Shown here in pieces: positions 24,469 to 33,356 of a stretch of DNA of 64,000 nucleotides. Under the pieces are notes generated by a model that was not told where the DNA came from, searched no databases, and saw only the letters and a program-made list of their open reading frames with translations. Location: positions 1,984,001 to 2,048,000 of the forward strand of contig NZ_CP048833.1 of assembly GCF_012971725.1 (NCBI RefSeq), written 5' to 3'. The position numbers and the translations under genes were made by a program. Numbering within the stretch: position 1 is the stretch's first letter; every line of letters begins with the position of its first letter. This DNA is from Pseudomonas multiresinivorans. Lineage in GTDB: Bacteria > Pseudomonadota > Gammaproteobacteria > Pseudomonadales > Pseudomonadaceae.

Positions 24469-25689
24469 ATGCGCATTCTCCATACCTCCGACTGGCACCT
24501 GGGCCAGCATTTCATGGGCAAGAGCCGCGAGGCCGAGCACCAGGCGTTCTGCTCCTGGCTGATCGAGCAAGTACGCAAGCAGGCCGTGGATGCGGTGATC
24601 ATCGCCGGTGACATATTCGATACCGGCGCGCCGCCCAGTTATGCCCGCGAACAGTACAACCGCTTCATCGTCGAGCTGCGGGACACTGGCGCGCGCCTGG
24701 TGGTATTGGGTGGAAACCACGACTCGGTGGCGATGCTGGAGGAGTCCCGCGACCTGCTCGCCTGCCTCGATACGCAGGTGATCGCCGCGGTCGGCACCGA
24801 CCTGGAGCGCCAGTTGCTGGTGCTGCCGCAGCGTGACGGCCAGCCCGGCGCGATTCTCTGCGCGATCCCCTTCATTCGCCCACGCGACGTGCTCACCAGC
24901 CAGGCCGGGCAGAGTGCACAGGACAAGCAACTGGCGCTGCAGCAAGCGATCCAGGCGCACTACCGCGAGCTGTTCGAGCGCGCCGAGGCGCAGCGCGAGA
25001 CCCTCGGCCGGCACCTGCCGATCATCGCCACCGGCCACCTGACCACCGTCGGCGCCAGCGCCAGCGAGTCCGTGCGGGAAATCTACGTCGGCACCCTGGA
25101 AGCCTTTCCCACCAGCGCCTTCCCGGCGGCGGACTACATCGCCCTTGGCCACATCCACCGGCCGCAGAAGGTCGGCGGCCTGGAGCACATCCGCTACAGC
25201 GGTTCGCCCATTGCGCTGAGCTTCGACGAAGCGAGCCAGGGCAAGGAAGTACTGCTGGTGGACCTGGATGACAGTGGCCTGCGCAGTGTGACCGCGCTGC
25301 CGGTGCCGCGCTTCCAGCCGCTGAAATCGGTGTCCGGCAGCCTCGCCGAACTGCCCGCCGAACTGGCCCGCGTTGCCCGCGAAGGGAGTGCGGAGCAACC
25401 GGTCTGGCTGGAGGTCATGGTGCACACCGATGACTACCTGACCGATATCCAGCTGCGCGTTGAGAAGCTCTGCGAAGAGCTGCCGGTGATCGTCCTGCGC
25501 ACCCGCCGCGAGCGCGGCACCGCGCAGGCGGCGCTGTTCAGCGAAGCGAAGGAAACCCTCGACGAGCTCAGCCCCGAGGATGTGTTTCGCCAGCGCCTGG
25601 ACGCCGAGGAACTGGACGCACCGCTGCGCGAACGGCTGACCGGGCTCTACCGGCAGGTCGTCGCCGACCTGCAGGAGGAGCGCTCGTGA
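24469..25689 (+). CDS. sbcD: Exonuclease subunit SbcD (Mre11 family)
   Basis: A 406-aa metallophosphoesterase nuclease. Phosphoesterase motifs are in order: HTSDWHLG (residues 5-12), AGDIFDTGAPPS, GGNHDSVAML, ATGHLTT and ALGHIHRP. With SbcC it forms an ATP-dependent dsDNA exonuclease and hairpin endonuclease that cuts cruciform structures and protein-blocked ends. The stop overlaps the GTG start of sbcC by four bases (GTGA). Relevant context: it may act on hairpins formed by palindromic repeats, which are frequent in this genome. Confidence 0.95.
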   Translation: MRILHTSDWHLGQHFMGKSREAEHQAFCSWLIEQVRKQAVDAVIIAGDIFDTGAPPSYAREQYNRFIVELRDTGARLVVLGGNHDSVAMLEESRDLLACLDTQVIAAVGTDLERQLLVLPQRDGQPGAILCAIPFIRPRDVLTSQAGQSAQDKQLALQQAIQAHYRELFERAEAQRETLGRHLPIIATGHLTTVGASASESVREIYVGTLEAFPTSAFPAADYIALGHIHRPQKVGGLEHIRYSGSPIALSFDEASQGKEVLLVDLDDSGLRSVTALPVPRFQPLKSVSGSLAELPAELARVAREGSAEQPVWLEVMVHTDDYLTDIQLRVEKLCEELPVIVLRTRRERGTAQAALFSEAKETLDELSPEDVFRQRLDAEELDAPLRERLTGLYRQVVADLQEERS

Positions 25690-28600
25690 GAATCCTCAGC
25701 CTGCGCCTGAAGAACCTCAATTCGCTGAAGGGCGAATGGAAGATAGATTTCACTGCCGAACCTTTCGCCGGCAACGGCCTGTTCGCCATCACCGGGCCGA
25801 CCGGAGCGGGCAAGACCACCTTGCTCGATGCTATCTGCCTGGCGCTGTACCACCGTACGCCACGCATGAGCGTACTGTCGCAGAGCGGCAACGAGCTGAT
25901 GACCCGGCATACCGCCGACTGTCTCGCCGAAGTCGAGTTCGAAGTGAAGGGACAGCCCTATCGGGCCTTCTGGAGCCAGCGTCGCGCCCGTGACAAGGCC
26001 GAGGGCGCGCTGCAGGCGCCGAAGGTGGAGCTGGTGCGCATCGATCGCGCCACTGGCGAGGGGCAGATCCTCACCGACAAGATCAACGACAAGCTCAAGC
26101 AGACCGAGACCCTCACCGGCCTCGACTTCGAACGCTTCACCAAATCCATGCTGCTGGCCCAGGGCGGGTTCGCCGCCTTCCTCGAGGCCAACGCCAACCA
26201 GCGCGCGGAGTTGCTGGAGGAACTGACCGGGACGGAAATCTACGGCCTGATTTCCCAGCGCGTCTTCGAGCGCACCCGTGAGGTTCGCGGCGCGCTGGAC
26301 CAACTGCGCGCCCGCGCCGATGGCTTTGAACTGCTCAGCGCCGAACAGCGCGGCGACCTGGAGCAGCAGGGCCGCGATGCAGCGGTGCAGGAAACGGCTT
26401 TGCAGGCACAGCAGTCGGCGCTCCAGGTGCAGCGTCGCTGGCGCGAAGACCTCAGCCGTGCGCAGCAGCAGGTCGAGCAGGCCGGTGCGAAAGAATCCGC
26501 TGCCCGCGAGGCACTGGAGCAGGCACGACCAGACCTGCAGCGCCTGGCGGACAGCGAGCCCGCCGCTCGTCTGCAGCCCTTGCACCAGGCCTGGCGCAGC
26601 ACCCGGGAGAGTGTCGAACAGGGCCGCACGGCGCTGGAGGACAACCTCGCTCAGCAGGCGCTCCGGCGAGAAGAGATCGCCCAGGCGCTGTGGGCGGCGA
26701 ACCAATACGCTCAGCAGGCGCAGGATGCATGCGAGGGCGAGCGCAAGGCCGTCAGCAAGCAGCGGCAGGAGCTGCAGACGCGCCTGGCGCAGCACCCGCA
26801 GCGAGCGAAACTGGGTGAACTGCTCGGCGGCTGGCGGGCACAGTTCGCCCAGCGTTCGCGCCTGGCCCAGGCCATCGCCGATTTGCAGCGGCAGGCGCAG
26901 GTGGCCGACCAGGCATTGCAGAGCGCGACGACACAGCGGCAGACCCTGCAAGGCAACGTCGCCTTCATGCAGCAGCAGGTCGAGTCGGCAGGCGCGCAGG
27001 AGAGCCAGTATCAGCAGCAGCTCTCGGCGTTGCTGGGTGGAGCTACCGAAGGTGAGCTGCGTGATCGGCTGCAGCAGGGGCAATTGCACAGCCGTGGGCT
27101 GGACCGTCTGGAACAACTGGCCCGGGCCCGTGCCGAGGCCGCCGCGCAACTGGCGCGCTGCCAGCCGGAGCTGGAGGCGCTGCACCAGCGCAAGGCCGAG
27201 CGCGACAGCGTTATCGTCGCGTTGCGCGAGCGTTATCAGACGACCAAGCAGCAGGTTGCCGACAAGGAAAAGCTCCTGCAGCAGGAACAGCGCATTCACC
27301 AACTGGAGCACCTGCGTGCGCAGTTGCAGCCCGGCGAGGCGTGCCCATTGTGCGGCTCACAGGAACACCCGGCGGTGGCGGCCTACCAGGCGCTGGATGT
27401 GTCCTCGACACAGGCGGCGCTGGAGCAGGCGCGCCAGCAATTGGCCGAGCTGGAAAGCGAGGGCATTGCCCTGCGTGGCGAGCTGGCCGGGCTGGACGCA
27501 CAACTGCAGCAGGGACAGCGCCAGCTGGACGACGCGCGAGCCGCGCTAGCACAGCATCAGCAGGCATGGCAGCAGCAGTGCGCGGAGCAAGGAATCGCGC
27601 TGGACGATGACCAGCAGTTCCGCGCCGAACGTGAGCGCCACGAGGCCGCGCTGGCGGCATTGCAGCAGCAGCTGAAAACCCTGGAAGAGCACAAGAGCCA
27701 ACTCCAGCAGGCACAACAGCAACGCCAGCGCGCGGAGCGCGATCACGCCGAGGCCGTGCAGCAACTGGCGCTGTTCGACCAGCAACAGACTCACGAACGG
27801 CAGCGCCAGGAAGAGCGCGCGCAGCAGCTCGCGACCCAGCGCGCGGACCTGTTACAGCAGGACCAGGCGCTGGCCGCCGCACTCGGCGAGCTGGGCTACA
27901 GCCTGCCGGAAGACGGCGAGCAGTGGCTGACCGAGCGCTCGGCTGAATGGCAGCAATGGCAGCAGGACCAGCAGCGCAGCCAGGAACTGGCAGCGGCTGA
28001 GCGTGATGCCGAACAGGCTGCCCGCATGGCGCAACAGCTCGCAGCGCAATGGCAGCAGCGCTGGCAGGCTGCCGGCTTCGATGCGCGCCAGCCGCTGGCG
28101 ATACAGGCGGCGCCGCAACAGGCACTGGTGCAGGCGGAGGAGCAACTGGCCGCCGCACAGCGCCAGGCCGACGCCTTGCAGGGCCGTGAGCAGTCGCTGA
28201 GCGAGCGGCAGGAGCAGGAGCAGGCGCGCCTCGCCGAGCACCTGGCGAGCTGGCAGCAGGCGCTGGCGGCGAGCCCCTTTGCCGACGAGTCGGCCTATCT
28301 CGCCGCGCTGCTGGACGATGCCCAGCGCAGCGAACTCAGCCAACTGCGCCAGCGCCTGGAAACGGCAATTACCGAAGCCGTGACCCTGCGTGCCGCTGCT
28401 GCGCAGGATTTCGAGCGCTTGCAGGCAGAACCCCACGGCGAACTGCCGCTGGAGGAACTCGACCTGCAATTGCAGGCACTCGCCGCGCAGCTGCGCGAAC
28501 TGGGTCAGCGCCAGGGCGAAATCCGCGCCCAGTTGCAGGGCGACGACAACCGTCGCGCCAGCCAGCAGAGCCTGTTCGCGGAAATCGCCCGGCAGGAGGA

Positions 28601-29135
28601 AGAGCACGACCTCTGGCAGCGCCTCAACAGCCTGATCGGAGCCTCCGACGGCGCGCGCTACCGGCGCTTCGCCCAGGGCCTGACCCTCGATCACCTGGTG
28701 CACCTCGCCAACCGCCAGCTGCAGCGCCTGCATGGACGCTACCAACTGGCGCGGCGCAGTGATGGCGAGCTGGAGCTGGAGGTAGTGGATACCTGGCAGG
28801 GCGACACGGCGCGCGACTGCAAGACGCTCTCCGGGGGTGAGAGCTTCCTGGTCAGCCTCGCGCTGGCGCTGGCGTTGTCCGACCTGGTCAGCCACAAGAC
28901 CAGCATCGACTCGCTGTTCCTCGACGAAGGCTTCGGCACGCTCGATGGCGAGACCCTGGAGGTCGCGCTGGATGCCCTCGACAGCCTCAACGCCACGGGC
29001 AAGACCATTGGCGTGATCAGCCACGTCGAGGCACTGAAGGAACGCATTCCGGTGCAGCTCAAGGTGCACAAGGGGGTTGGCATGGGCTACAGCCAGCTCG
29101 ACCAGCAGTTCCGATTCGACCCGGAGAAAGCCTGA
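25686..29135 (+). CDS. sbcC: Exonuclease subunit SbcC (Rad50 family)
   Basis: A 1149-aa SMC-like ATPase. Walker A GPTGAGKTT is near residue 38. Two very long Gln/Ala-rich coiled coils flank the zinc hook CPLCGS (about residue 553). The C-terminal lobe has signature LSGGESFLVSLALALAL and Walker B SLFLDEGFGTLD. The length is a little over E. coli SbcC (1048 aa). It starts with GTG overlapping the sbcD stop and ends in TGATG, overlapping the next start, so the three genes form one coupled operon. Confidence 0.95.
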   Translation: MRILSLRLKNLNSLKGEWKIDFTAEPFAGNGLFAITGPTGAGKTTLLDAICLALYHRTPRMSVLSQSGNELMTRHTADCLAEVEFEVKGQPYRAFWSQRRARDKAEGALQAPKVELVRIDRATGEGQILTDKINDKLKQTETLTGLDFERFTKSMLLAQGGFAAFLEANANQRAELLEELTGTEIYGLISQRVFERTREVRGALDQLRARADGFELLSAEQRGDLEQQGRDAAVQETALQAQQSALQVQRRWREDLSRAQQQVEQAGAKESAAREALEQARPDLQRLADSEPAARLQPLHQAWRSTRESVEQGRTALEDNLAQQALRREEIAQALWAANQYAQQAQDACEGERKAVSKQRQELQTRLAQHPQRAKLGELLGGWRAQFAQRSRLAQAIADLQRQAQVADQALQSATTQRQTLQGNVAFMQQQVESAGAQESQYQQQLSALLGGATEGELRDRLQQGQLHSRGLDRLEQLARARAEAAAQLARCQPELEALHQRKAERDSVIVALRERYQTTKQQVADKEKLLQQEQRIHQLEHLRAQLQPGEACPLCGSQEHPAVAAYQALDVSSTQAALEQARQQLAELESEGIALRGELAGLDAQLQQGQRQLDDARAALAQHQQAWQQQCAEQGIALDDDQQFRAERERHEAALAALQQQLKTLEEHKSQLQQAQQQRQRAERDHAEAVQQLALFDQQQTHERQRQEERAQQLATQRADLLQQDQALAAALGELGYSLPEDGEQWLTERSAEWQQWQQDQQRSQELAAAERDAEQAARMAQQLAAQWQQRWQAAGFDARQPLAIQAAPQQALVQAEEQLAAAQRQADALQGREQSLSERQEQEQARLAEHLASWQQALAASPFADESAYLAALLDDAQRSELSQLRQRLETAITEAVTLRAAAAQDFERLQAEPHGELPLEELDLQLQALAAQLRELGQRQGEIRAQLQGDDNRRASQQSLFAEIARQEEEHDLWQRLNSLIGASDGARYRRFAQGLTLDHLVHLANRQLQRLHGRYQLARRSDGELELEVVDTWQGDTARDCKTLSGGESFLVSLALALALSDLVSHKTSIDSLFLDEGFGTLDGETLEVALDALDSLNATGKTIGVISHVEALKERIPVQLKVHKGVGMGYSQLDQQFRFDPEKA

Positions 29136-29590
29136 TGGACATGTCGGTGCGCTACTGCGAAGAACGGGATCTGCCTGACTGGATCGAGCTGCGCCTGCAA
29201 CTCTGGCCGGGCGATCATGCAGAAGCGTTCGTCGCGGAGGCGCGGGACATCCTTGCGCAGCCGCAACGCTACGGCGCCTGGCTGGCCCGCGACGAAAAGG
29301 GCAGGGCGCTGGGGCTGGCGGAGGCCTCGGTGCGCAGCGATTACGTGAACGGCACGGAAGGCTCGCCGGTGCTGTTTCTGGAGGGCCTCTACGTCCGTGA
29401 AGACGCCCGCCGGCAAGGTGTGGCTCGGGCTCTGGTGGGCGTGGTGCAGGCTTGGGGCGGCACGCTCGGCTGCCTGGATTTTGCTTCCGATGCGGCGCTC
29501 GACAATACCGACAGCCATGCCCTTCATCTCGCTCTGGGCTTCGTCGAAACGGAGCGTGTCGTGTACTTCAGAAAGCCGCTGCGGGGTTGA
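29135..29590 (+). CDS. GNAT acetyltransferase resembling aminoglycoside 6'-N-acetyltransferase AAC(6')-I
   Basis: A 151-aa GNAT protein. It has YVNGTEGSPVLFLEGLYV (about 72-89) with the acetyl-CoA loop REDARRQGVARAL and the ending SHALHLALGFVETERVVYFRK. This layout is the one seen in chromosomal AAC(6')-I enzymes of Acinetobacter and related bacteria. It may acetylate aminoglycosides, but its native substrate could be another amine. The ATG overlaps the sbcC stop (TGATG), so it is translationally coupled to sbcDC. No mobile element or integron flanks it, so it appears to be a resident gene. Confidence 0.8.
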   Translation: MDMSVRYCEERDLPDWIELRLQLWPGDHAEAFVAEARDILAQPQRYGAWLARDEKGRALGLAEASVRSDYVNGTEGSPVLFLEGLYVREDARRQGVARALVGVVQAWGGTLGCLDFASDAALDNTDSHALHLALGFVETERVVYFRKPLRG

Positions 29591-29735
29591 TCCACATCAG
29601 GCGGAACGCGAGCGCGGCACTGCGGTCAACTTGCAATCGACGTCAGGCGAGATAGGCTCAAGACCGCGTAAGTCAGCCGCTCCCGCCTGGGTCGGCATCC
29701 ACAGGTATCGTGATCTTTCGTAGAGGTGATTGGTG

Positions 29736-30446
29736 ATGAAGAAATCCGCATCGGCTCCGAAGAAACCCGCAGCGGCCAACCCCGCCGCGAAGCCGGCTGC
29801 GAAAGCGGCCAGTAAACCTGCCGCAAAACCCGCTGCTGCCAAACCAGCGGCCAAGCCCGCTGCCAGCAAGCCTGCAGCCGCCAAAACGGCAGCCGCCAAG
29901 CCCGCTGCAGCCAAACCTGCCGCTGCCAAGGCCGTTCCGCGCCGTGCGCCCGCGCTGGCCACGCCCTCGGACCTGAGCAAGCTCGCCACCCGCGATCTGT
30001 CTGCGGCGCTCAATCGCCTGCTGGCGGATGTCTTCGCGCTCTACCTGAAGACCAAGAACTTCCACTGGCACGTGAGCGGTCCGCACTTCCGCGACTACCA
30101 CCTGCTGCTGGATGACCACGCCACCGAGATCTTCGCGATGACCGACGCGATTGCCGAGCGCAACCGCAAGATCGGCGGCAACACCATCCGCTCCATCGGC
30201 CACATCGCGCGCCTCAAGCGCATCCTCGACAACGATGCCGAGTTCGTGCAACCGCTGGACATGCTGGCCGAGCTGCAGGAGGACAACAAATCGCTGACCT
30301 CCTACATGCGCGAGGTCCATGGCCTGTGCGACGAGTACCACGACATCGCCACTGCCAGCCTGATCGAGAACTGGATCGACGAGACCGAGCAGCGCACCTG
30401 GTTCCTCTTCGAGACCAGCCGCCGTGGTGATAACACCGGGCATTGA
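29736..30446 (+). CDS. Dps-family ferritin-like protein with Ala/Lys/Pro-rich N-terminal tail
   Basis: A 236-aa protein. Residues 1-70 are a repetitive tail of KPAA/AAK-type units, almost only Ala, Lys and Pro, like histone H1 or AlgP tails. Residues about 76-236 are a full Dps domain. All five ferroxidase ligands have exact canonical spacing: H110, H122, D126, D137, E141. Dps proteins oxidise and store iron and protect DNA as dodecamers. The basic tails should strengthen DNA binding. The ATG has GAGGTGA upstream; two codons earlier a TTG/GTG are less likely. An intrinsic terminator follows. Confidence 0.92.
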   Translation: MKKSASAPKKPAAANPAAKPAAKAASKPAAKPAAAKPAAKPAASKPAAAKTAAAKPAAAKPAAAKAVPRRAPALATPSDLSKLATRDLSAALNRLLADVFALYLKTKNFHWHVSGPHFRDYHLLLDDHATEIFAMTDAIAERNRKIGGNTIRSIGHIARLKRILDNDAEFVQPLDMLAELQEDNKSLTSYMREVHGLCDEYHDIATASLIENWIDETEQRTWFLFETSRRGDNTGH

Positions 30447-30465
30447 TCGGTACGACAAGAAGTAC

Positions 30466-30495
30466 CAAGGCCGCCTTCGGGCGGCCTTGTTCTTT
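30466..30495 (+). terminator. Intrinsic terminator of the dps-like gene
   Basis: CAAGGCCGCC-TTCG-GGCGGCCTTG followed by TTCTTT; 10-bp stem with a UUCG tetraloop, 20 bp after the stop. A REPIN begins immediately after. Confidence 0.9.
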
Positions 30496-30572
30496 GTAGG
30501 AGCGAGCTTGCTCGCGAACCGTGTCACATCGGGCTCACCGGCAGGATTGTTCGCGAGCAAGCTCGCTCCTAC
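30496..30572. repeat. REPIN after the dps-like gene
   Basis: Inverted REP pair of the GAGCGAGCTTGCTCGC family between convergent genes. It ends 3 bp before the stop codon of the next gene, so it probably lies in both 3' untranslated regions. Confidence 0.92.
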
Positions 30573-30575
30573 AGG

Positions 30576-31376
30576 TCAGGGCTGGCTCTGCCAGAAGGTC
30601 GAGAATTCCTCGAAGGGATAGCGCGTGCCGTCGTAGCTGACGGTCTTTCGCACTGTCTTTGGCGCGCCGACATTGTCGCCTTCCTGTTCGCGCTGCACCT
30701 TCGCGCTGACAATCAGGTCGGCGTAGCCGTGGTGGCTTTCATTGCCCATGGCCAGGGTGAGTTGCGAGCGCTCGATCACCGTGCGCCCATCACTGCAAGT
30801 CTGGCCTTCCAGCGTCGTCCACTGCCGCAGGTAGGTGCGGAATACTTCCTTGAGCTTGTCGCCCTGCGGCGCGTAGAGGCTGAAGTCGTCGTAGGACCAG
30901 GCGTCCGGGCAGCTCGCGCCGCGTGCCACGCTGCCGATGATCAGGCCGAAGCCGCGTACCTCCGGCGCCAGGCGATAGCGGGCGGTGTCGAGCCACAGGC
31001 TGGAGCTGTCGATCTCCACCATGGCGTCCTCGCCGATGCTGTCGTCGACGCGCGTCACCAGCTTGCCGCTGGCCGTGTCGAGCTGGCCGACCAGCAGGTT
31101 CAGGTTGCGCTCGCCGGGCTCGGTCTTGTCGTTCGCCGCGCTGTAGGCGACGGCGACCACTTCGAGCTTCGGATCGTCCGGCCAGGCCTTGCAGGCAGCT
31201 GCGACCACCGGCGTGGCCGCACCGGACTCCGGCGCCTGCCAGCCCTGCTGGCCGAGCAGCCCGGCCAGGGTCTGCAGGGTGGCGTCGTCGCAGGGCTGTG
31301 CGGTGCGTTCCGCAGCACCAACGCTACCGGCAAGTACCAGCAGCGCGGCGCAGGTCCATTTCCCTATGGGGTACAT
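30576..31376 (-). CDS. Exported protein of unknown function
   Basis: A 266-aa protein that I do not recognise. The ATG with AAGGAG 6 bp upstream gives a signal peptide (MYPIGKWTCAALLVLAGSVGAA, cut near residue 22). The mature part is likely a periplasmic soluble domain. Cys pairs (residue about 25 CDDATLQ, AACKAWP, ASCPDAW, QTCSDG) could form disulfides. No catalytic motif seen. It is 26 bp downstream of the hydrolase-SnoaL fusion gene on the same strand and may be in one transcript with it. Confidence 0.75.
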   Translation of the reverse strand: MYPIGKWTCAALLVLAGSVGAAERTAQPCDDATLQTLAGLLGQQGWQAPESGAATPVVAAACKAWPDDPKLEVVAVAYSAANDKTEPGERNLNLLVGQLDTASGKLVTRVDDSIGEDAMVEIDSSSLWLDTARYRLAPEVRGFGLIIGSVARGASCPDAWSYDDFSLYAPQGDKLKEVFRTYLRQWTTLEGQTCSDGRTVIERSQLTLAMGNESHHGYADLIVSAKVQREQEGDNVGAPKTVRKTVSYDGTRYPFEEFSTFWQSQP

Positions 31377-31402
31377 CAGTGGCTCCTTGTGCGGGCGGAG
31401 GA

Positions 31403-32638
31403 TCAGCGACCTTCGCTGTCCTTCCACTTGTTCATCAGGGTGTTGGAAACCAGACTCTCGTCGAGCAGCTTCTTCGCCGTCTCCACGCCGGCCACCGGCA
31501 GGCCGGCAGGGTCGAGCAGGCCGATCTGCACCAGCACGCTGGCCTGGTCCCAGTAGATGTGTTCATGGCACAGCTTGTCACCGCGGAAGCGGATCACGCC
31601 GAGCATGGGGATTTCCACGTACTTGCCTGTGGGCGGTACGCCGGGGAGCATCCAGTCGATCTCGGTGGAATGGGTGAAGCACATGACGAATTCGTCCACC
31701 ACCTGCAGCGCGCCGACGGTGCGGGAGATCGGCACCAGCTTCATGTCCGGTGGATTGCCGTGGACGAAGTGGTTGCGGTAGAAGCGCGCCAGTTCGTCCT
31801 GGCCGACGCCGCCGGTCATGGTGGGGATGTGGTTGACGTAGGGTTGGGCCACCATGGTTGCCATGGTGGCGGGCACGTCGCGGGCGGCGAATTCGTGGTG
31901 GATGTGGTCTTCCCAGAGTTTCGACAGGTCGAAGTCCGGGCCGATCTCGCGTTTGAGCGCGCCGATGCTGCGCTCGTGGGCCATCAGCGCGGCGGGCTTG
32001 TCGAAGTGCATGCCGTTGGGGCGGGCGAAGGCGTGGTCGACGCCGGGGTAGCTGTAGATCTCCGCCTTCGGCAGTTTTCCCAGCACCTCGCCGATGGCCG
32101 CGCGGGCGTTGGCGTCGCAGTACACGTCCTGCTCAGCGAAGTGCAACACCAGGCGACCCCGGATGTTCTGCGCTTCATCCAGCATGTGCTCGATGCCCAT
32201 GCCGTAGTAGCCGACCGAGCAGGCCGCGTCGGTGCGCGCGGCGGTGAGGTAGGCGAGCTTGCCTCCGAGGCAGAAGCCGACGTAGCCGATGCCGCGATCT
32301 TCTACTTCCGGGAGAGCGCGTAGGGTGTCCATGGCGGCGGCGATGTCGTCCACGCCCTTGTCCACGTCGAAGAGCTGGAACAGGCCGATGGCCTGGCCGA
32401 ACTCGGCCTCGCTGTATCCCAGTTCGAGGTTGGGCTGCAGGCGCCAGAACAGGTCGGGCACCAGTGCGACGTAGCCTTCCTCGGCGTAGCTGTCGGCGAT
32501 GCTGCGCATGTTGGCGTTGACGCCGAAGATCTCCTGGCCGATCACCACGCCGGGGCCACGCCCGCTGGCCGGTACCGCGAGATAACCGCTGAAGCTGCCA
32601 CTGCCGTCACGCGCGGCGATGCTGATGTTCCTGCCCAT
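31403..32638 (-). CDS. Dienelactone hydrolase fused to a SnoaL-like domain
   Basis: A 411-aa two-domain protein. Residues 1-235 are a dienelactone hydrolase with the Cys nucleophile in GFCLGG (C123), Asp in AEQDVYCDAN (D171) and His in GVDHAF (H202), so the triad is complete. Residues about 240-405 are a SnoaL-like/ester-cyclase-type alpha+beta domain (FYRNHFVHGNPPDM, HSTEIDWMLPGV, HEHIYWDQASVL). DLH enzymes open lactones in aromatic degradation; the substrate is unknown. The two domains are usually separate proteins. The ATG has AAGGA upstream. It is divergent from an isochorismatase-like gene. Confidence 0.88.
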   Translation of the reverse strand: MGRNISIAARDGSGSFSGYLAVPASGRGPGVVIGQEIFGVNANMRSIADSYAEEGYVALVPDLFWRLQPNLELGYSEAEFGQAIGLFQLFDVDKGVDDIAAAMDTLRALPEVEDRGIGYVGFCLGGKLAYLTAARTDAACSVGYYGMGIEHMLDEAQNIRGRLVLHFAEQDVYCDANARAAIGEVLGKLPKAEIYSYPGVDHAFARPNGMHFDKPAALMAHERSIGALKREIGPDFDLSKLWEDHIHHEFAARDVPATMATMVAQPYVNHIPTMTGGVGQDELARFYRNHFVHGNPPDMKLVPISRTVGALQVVDEFVMCFTHSTEIDWMLPGVPPTGKYVEIPMLGVIRFRGDKLCHEHIYWDQASVLVQIGLLDPAGLPVAGVETAKKLLDESLVSNTLMNKWKDSEGR

Positions 32639-32807
32639 GTTCCTTGTCTCCCAGGCTCGTTGTTGTGTTGTTCTGGCGCGGCATAGGGTGCGTGCTGGCG
32701 CGCCTTCTGCCAAGTGGCCGATGGTGCGATGGCGGTTGACAGCCCGCCGCTGCGGGACCACAACTCGGGTTCGAATCTCGCGTTTAAACGCCAGGAGGAC
32801 CCCCACG

Positions 32808-33350
32808 ATGCTGCTGCGCGCCCAGGCTTCGACCCTGCTGATCATCGATATCCAGGAACGCCTGTTCCCGGCCATTCACGAGGCCGAATCGGTGCTGGAA
32901 CACAGCGCCTGGTTGCTGGCCATTGCGCGGCGGCTGGGCGTGCCGGTGCTGGCCACCGAGCAGTATCCGAAAGGGCTCGGGCCGACGCTGCCGGCGCTGC
33001 GCGACGAGCTGAGCGAGGGCGAAGTGCTGGAGAAGATCGCCTTCTCCGCCGTCACTGATCCCGGCCTGTTGCAGATGCCCGGCGGCGATCGCCGGCAGTT
33101 CGTGGTATGCGGCACCGAGGCGCATGTCTGTGTGCTGCAGACGGTGCTCGGCCTGTTGGCCGAAGATCGCGAAGTGTTCGTGGTGGAGGAGGCGGTCGGC
33201 TCGCGTCGTCCGCAGGACAAGGCGCTGGCACTGGAGCGCATGCGTCAGGCCGGCGCGGTGGTCGTCTCGCGGGAGATGGTCGCCTTCGAGTGGCTGGAGC
33301 GTGCCGGGACGGAAGTCTTCCGCGAGATCAGCAGGCAGTTCATCCGCTGA
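32808..33350 (+). CDS. Isochorismatase-family cysteine hydrolase
   Basis: A 180-aa protein with the isochorismatase fold. Its catalytic triad is visible: Asp in LLIIDIQERL (D14), Lys in EVLEKIAFSA and Cys in GTEAHVCVLQT, with the non-proline cis-peptide before AH. The family includes nicotinamidases, N-carbamoyl hydrolases and many enzymes of unknown substrate, so no specific function is given. The ATG has a perfect AGGAGG 9 bp upstream. The 169-bp region to the fusion gene should contain both promoters. Confidence 0.88.
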   Translation: MLLRAQASTLLIIDIQERLFPAIHEAESVLEHSAWLLAIARRLGVPVLATEQYPKGLGPTLPALRDELSEGEVLEKIAFSAVTDPGLLQMPGGDRRQFVVCGTEAHVCVLQTVLGLLAEDREVFVVEEAVGSRRPQDKALALERMRQAGAVVVSREMVAFEWLERAGTEVFREISRQFIR

Positions 33351-33356
33351 GCTGCC

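Noticed and set aside
25647..27311. A 554-codon minus-strand frame inside sbcC
   Set aside because: It is the reverse-strand shadow of the Gln/Ala/Leu-rich coiled coil of SbcC; the leucine- and glutamine-heavy composition is an artefact.
29135..29590. Acquired mobile resistance gene
   Set aside because: The AAC(6')-like gene overlaps sbcC, has the same GC content and codon style as its neighbours and no IS, integron or transposon ends.
29745..29945. Low-complexity repeats in the Dps tail as an assembly error
   Set aside because: The frame stays open, codons vary among the repeats and the tail joins an intact Dps domain with a proper ribosome-binding site upstream.
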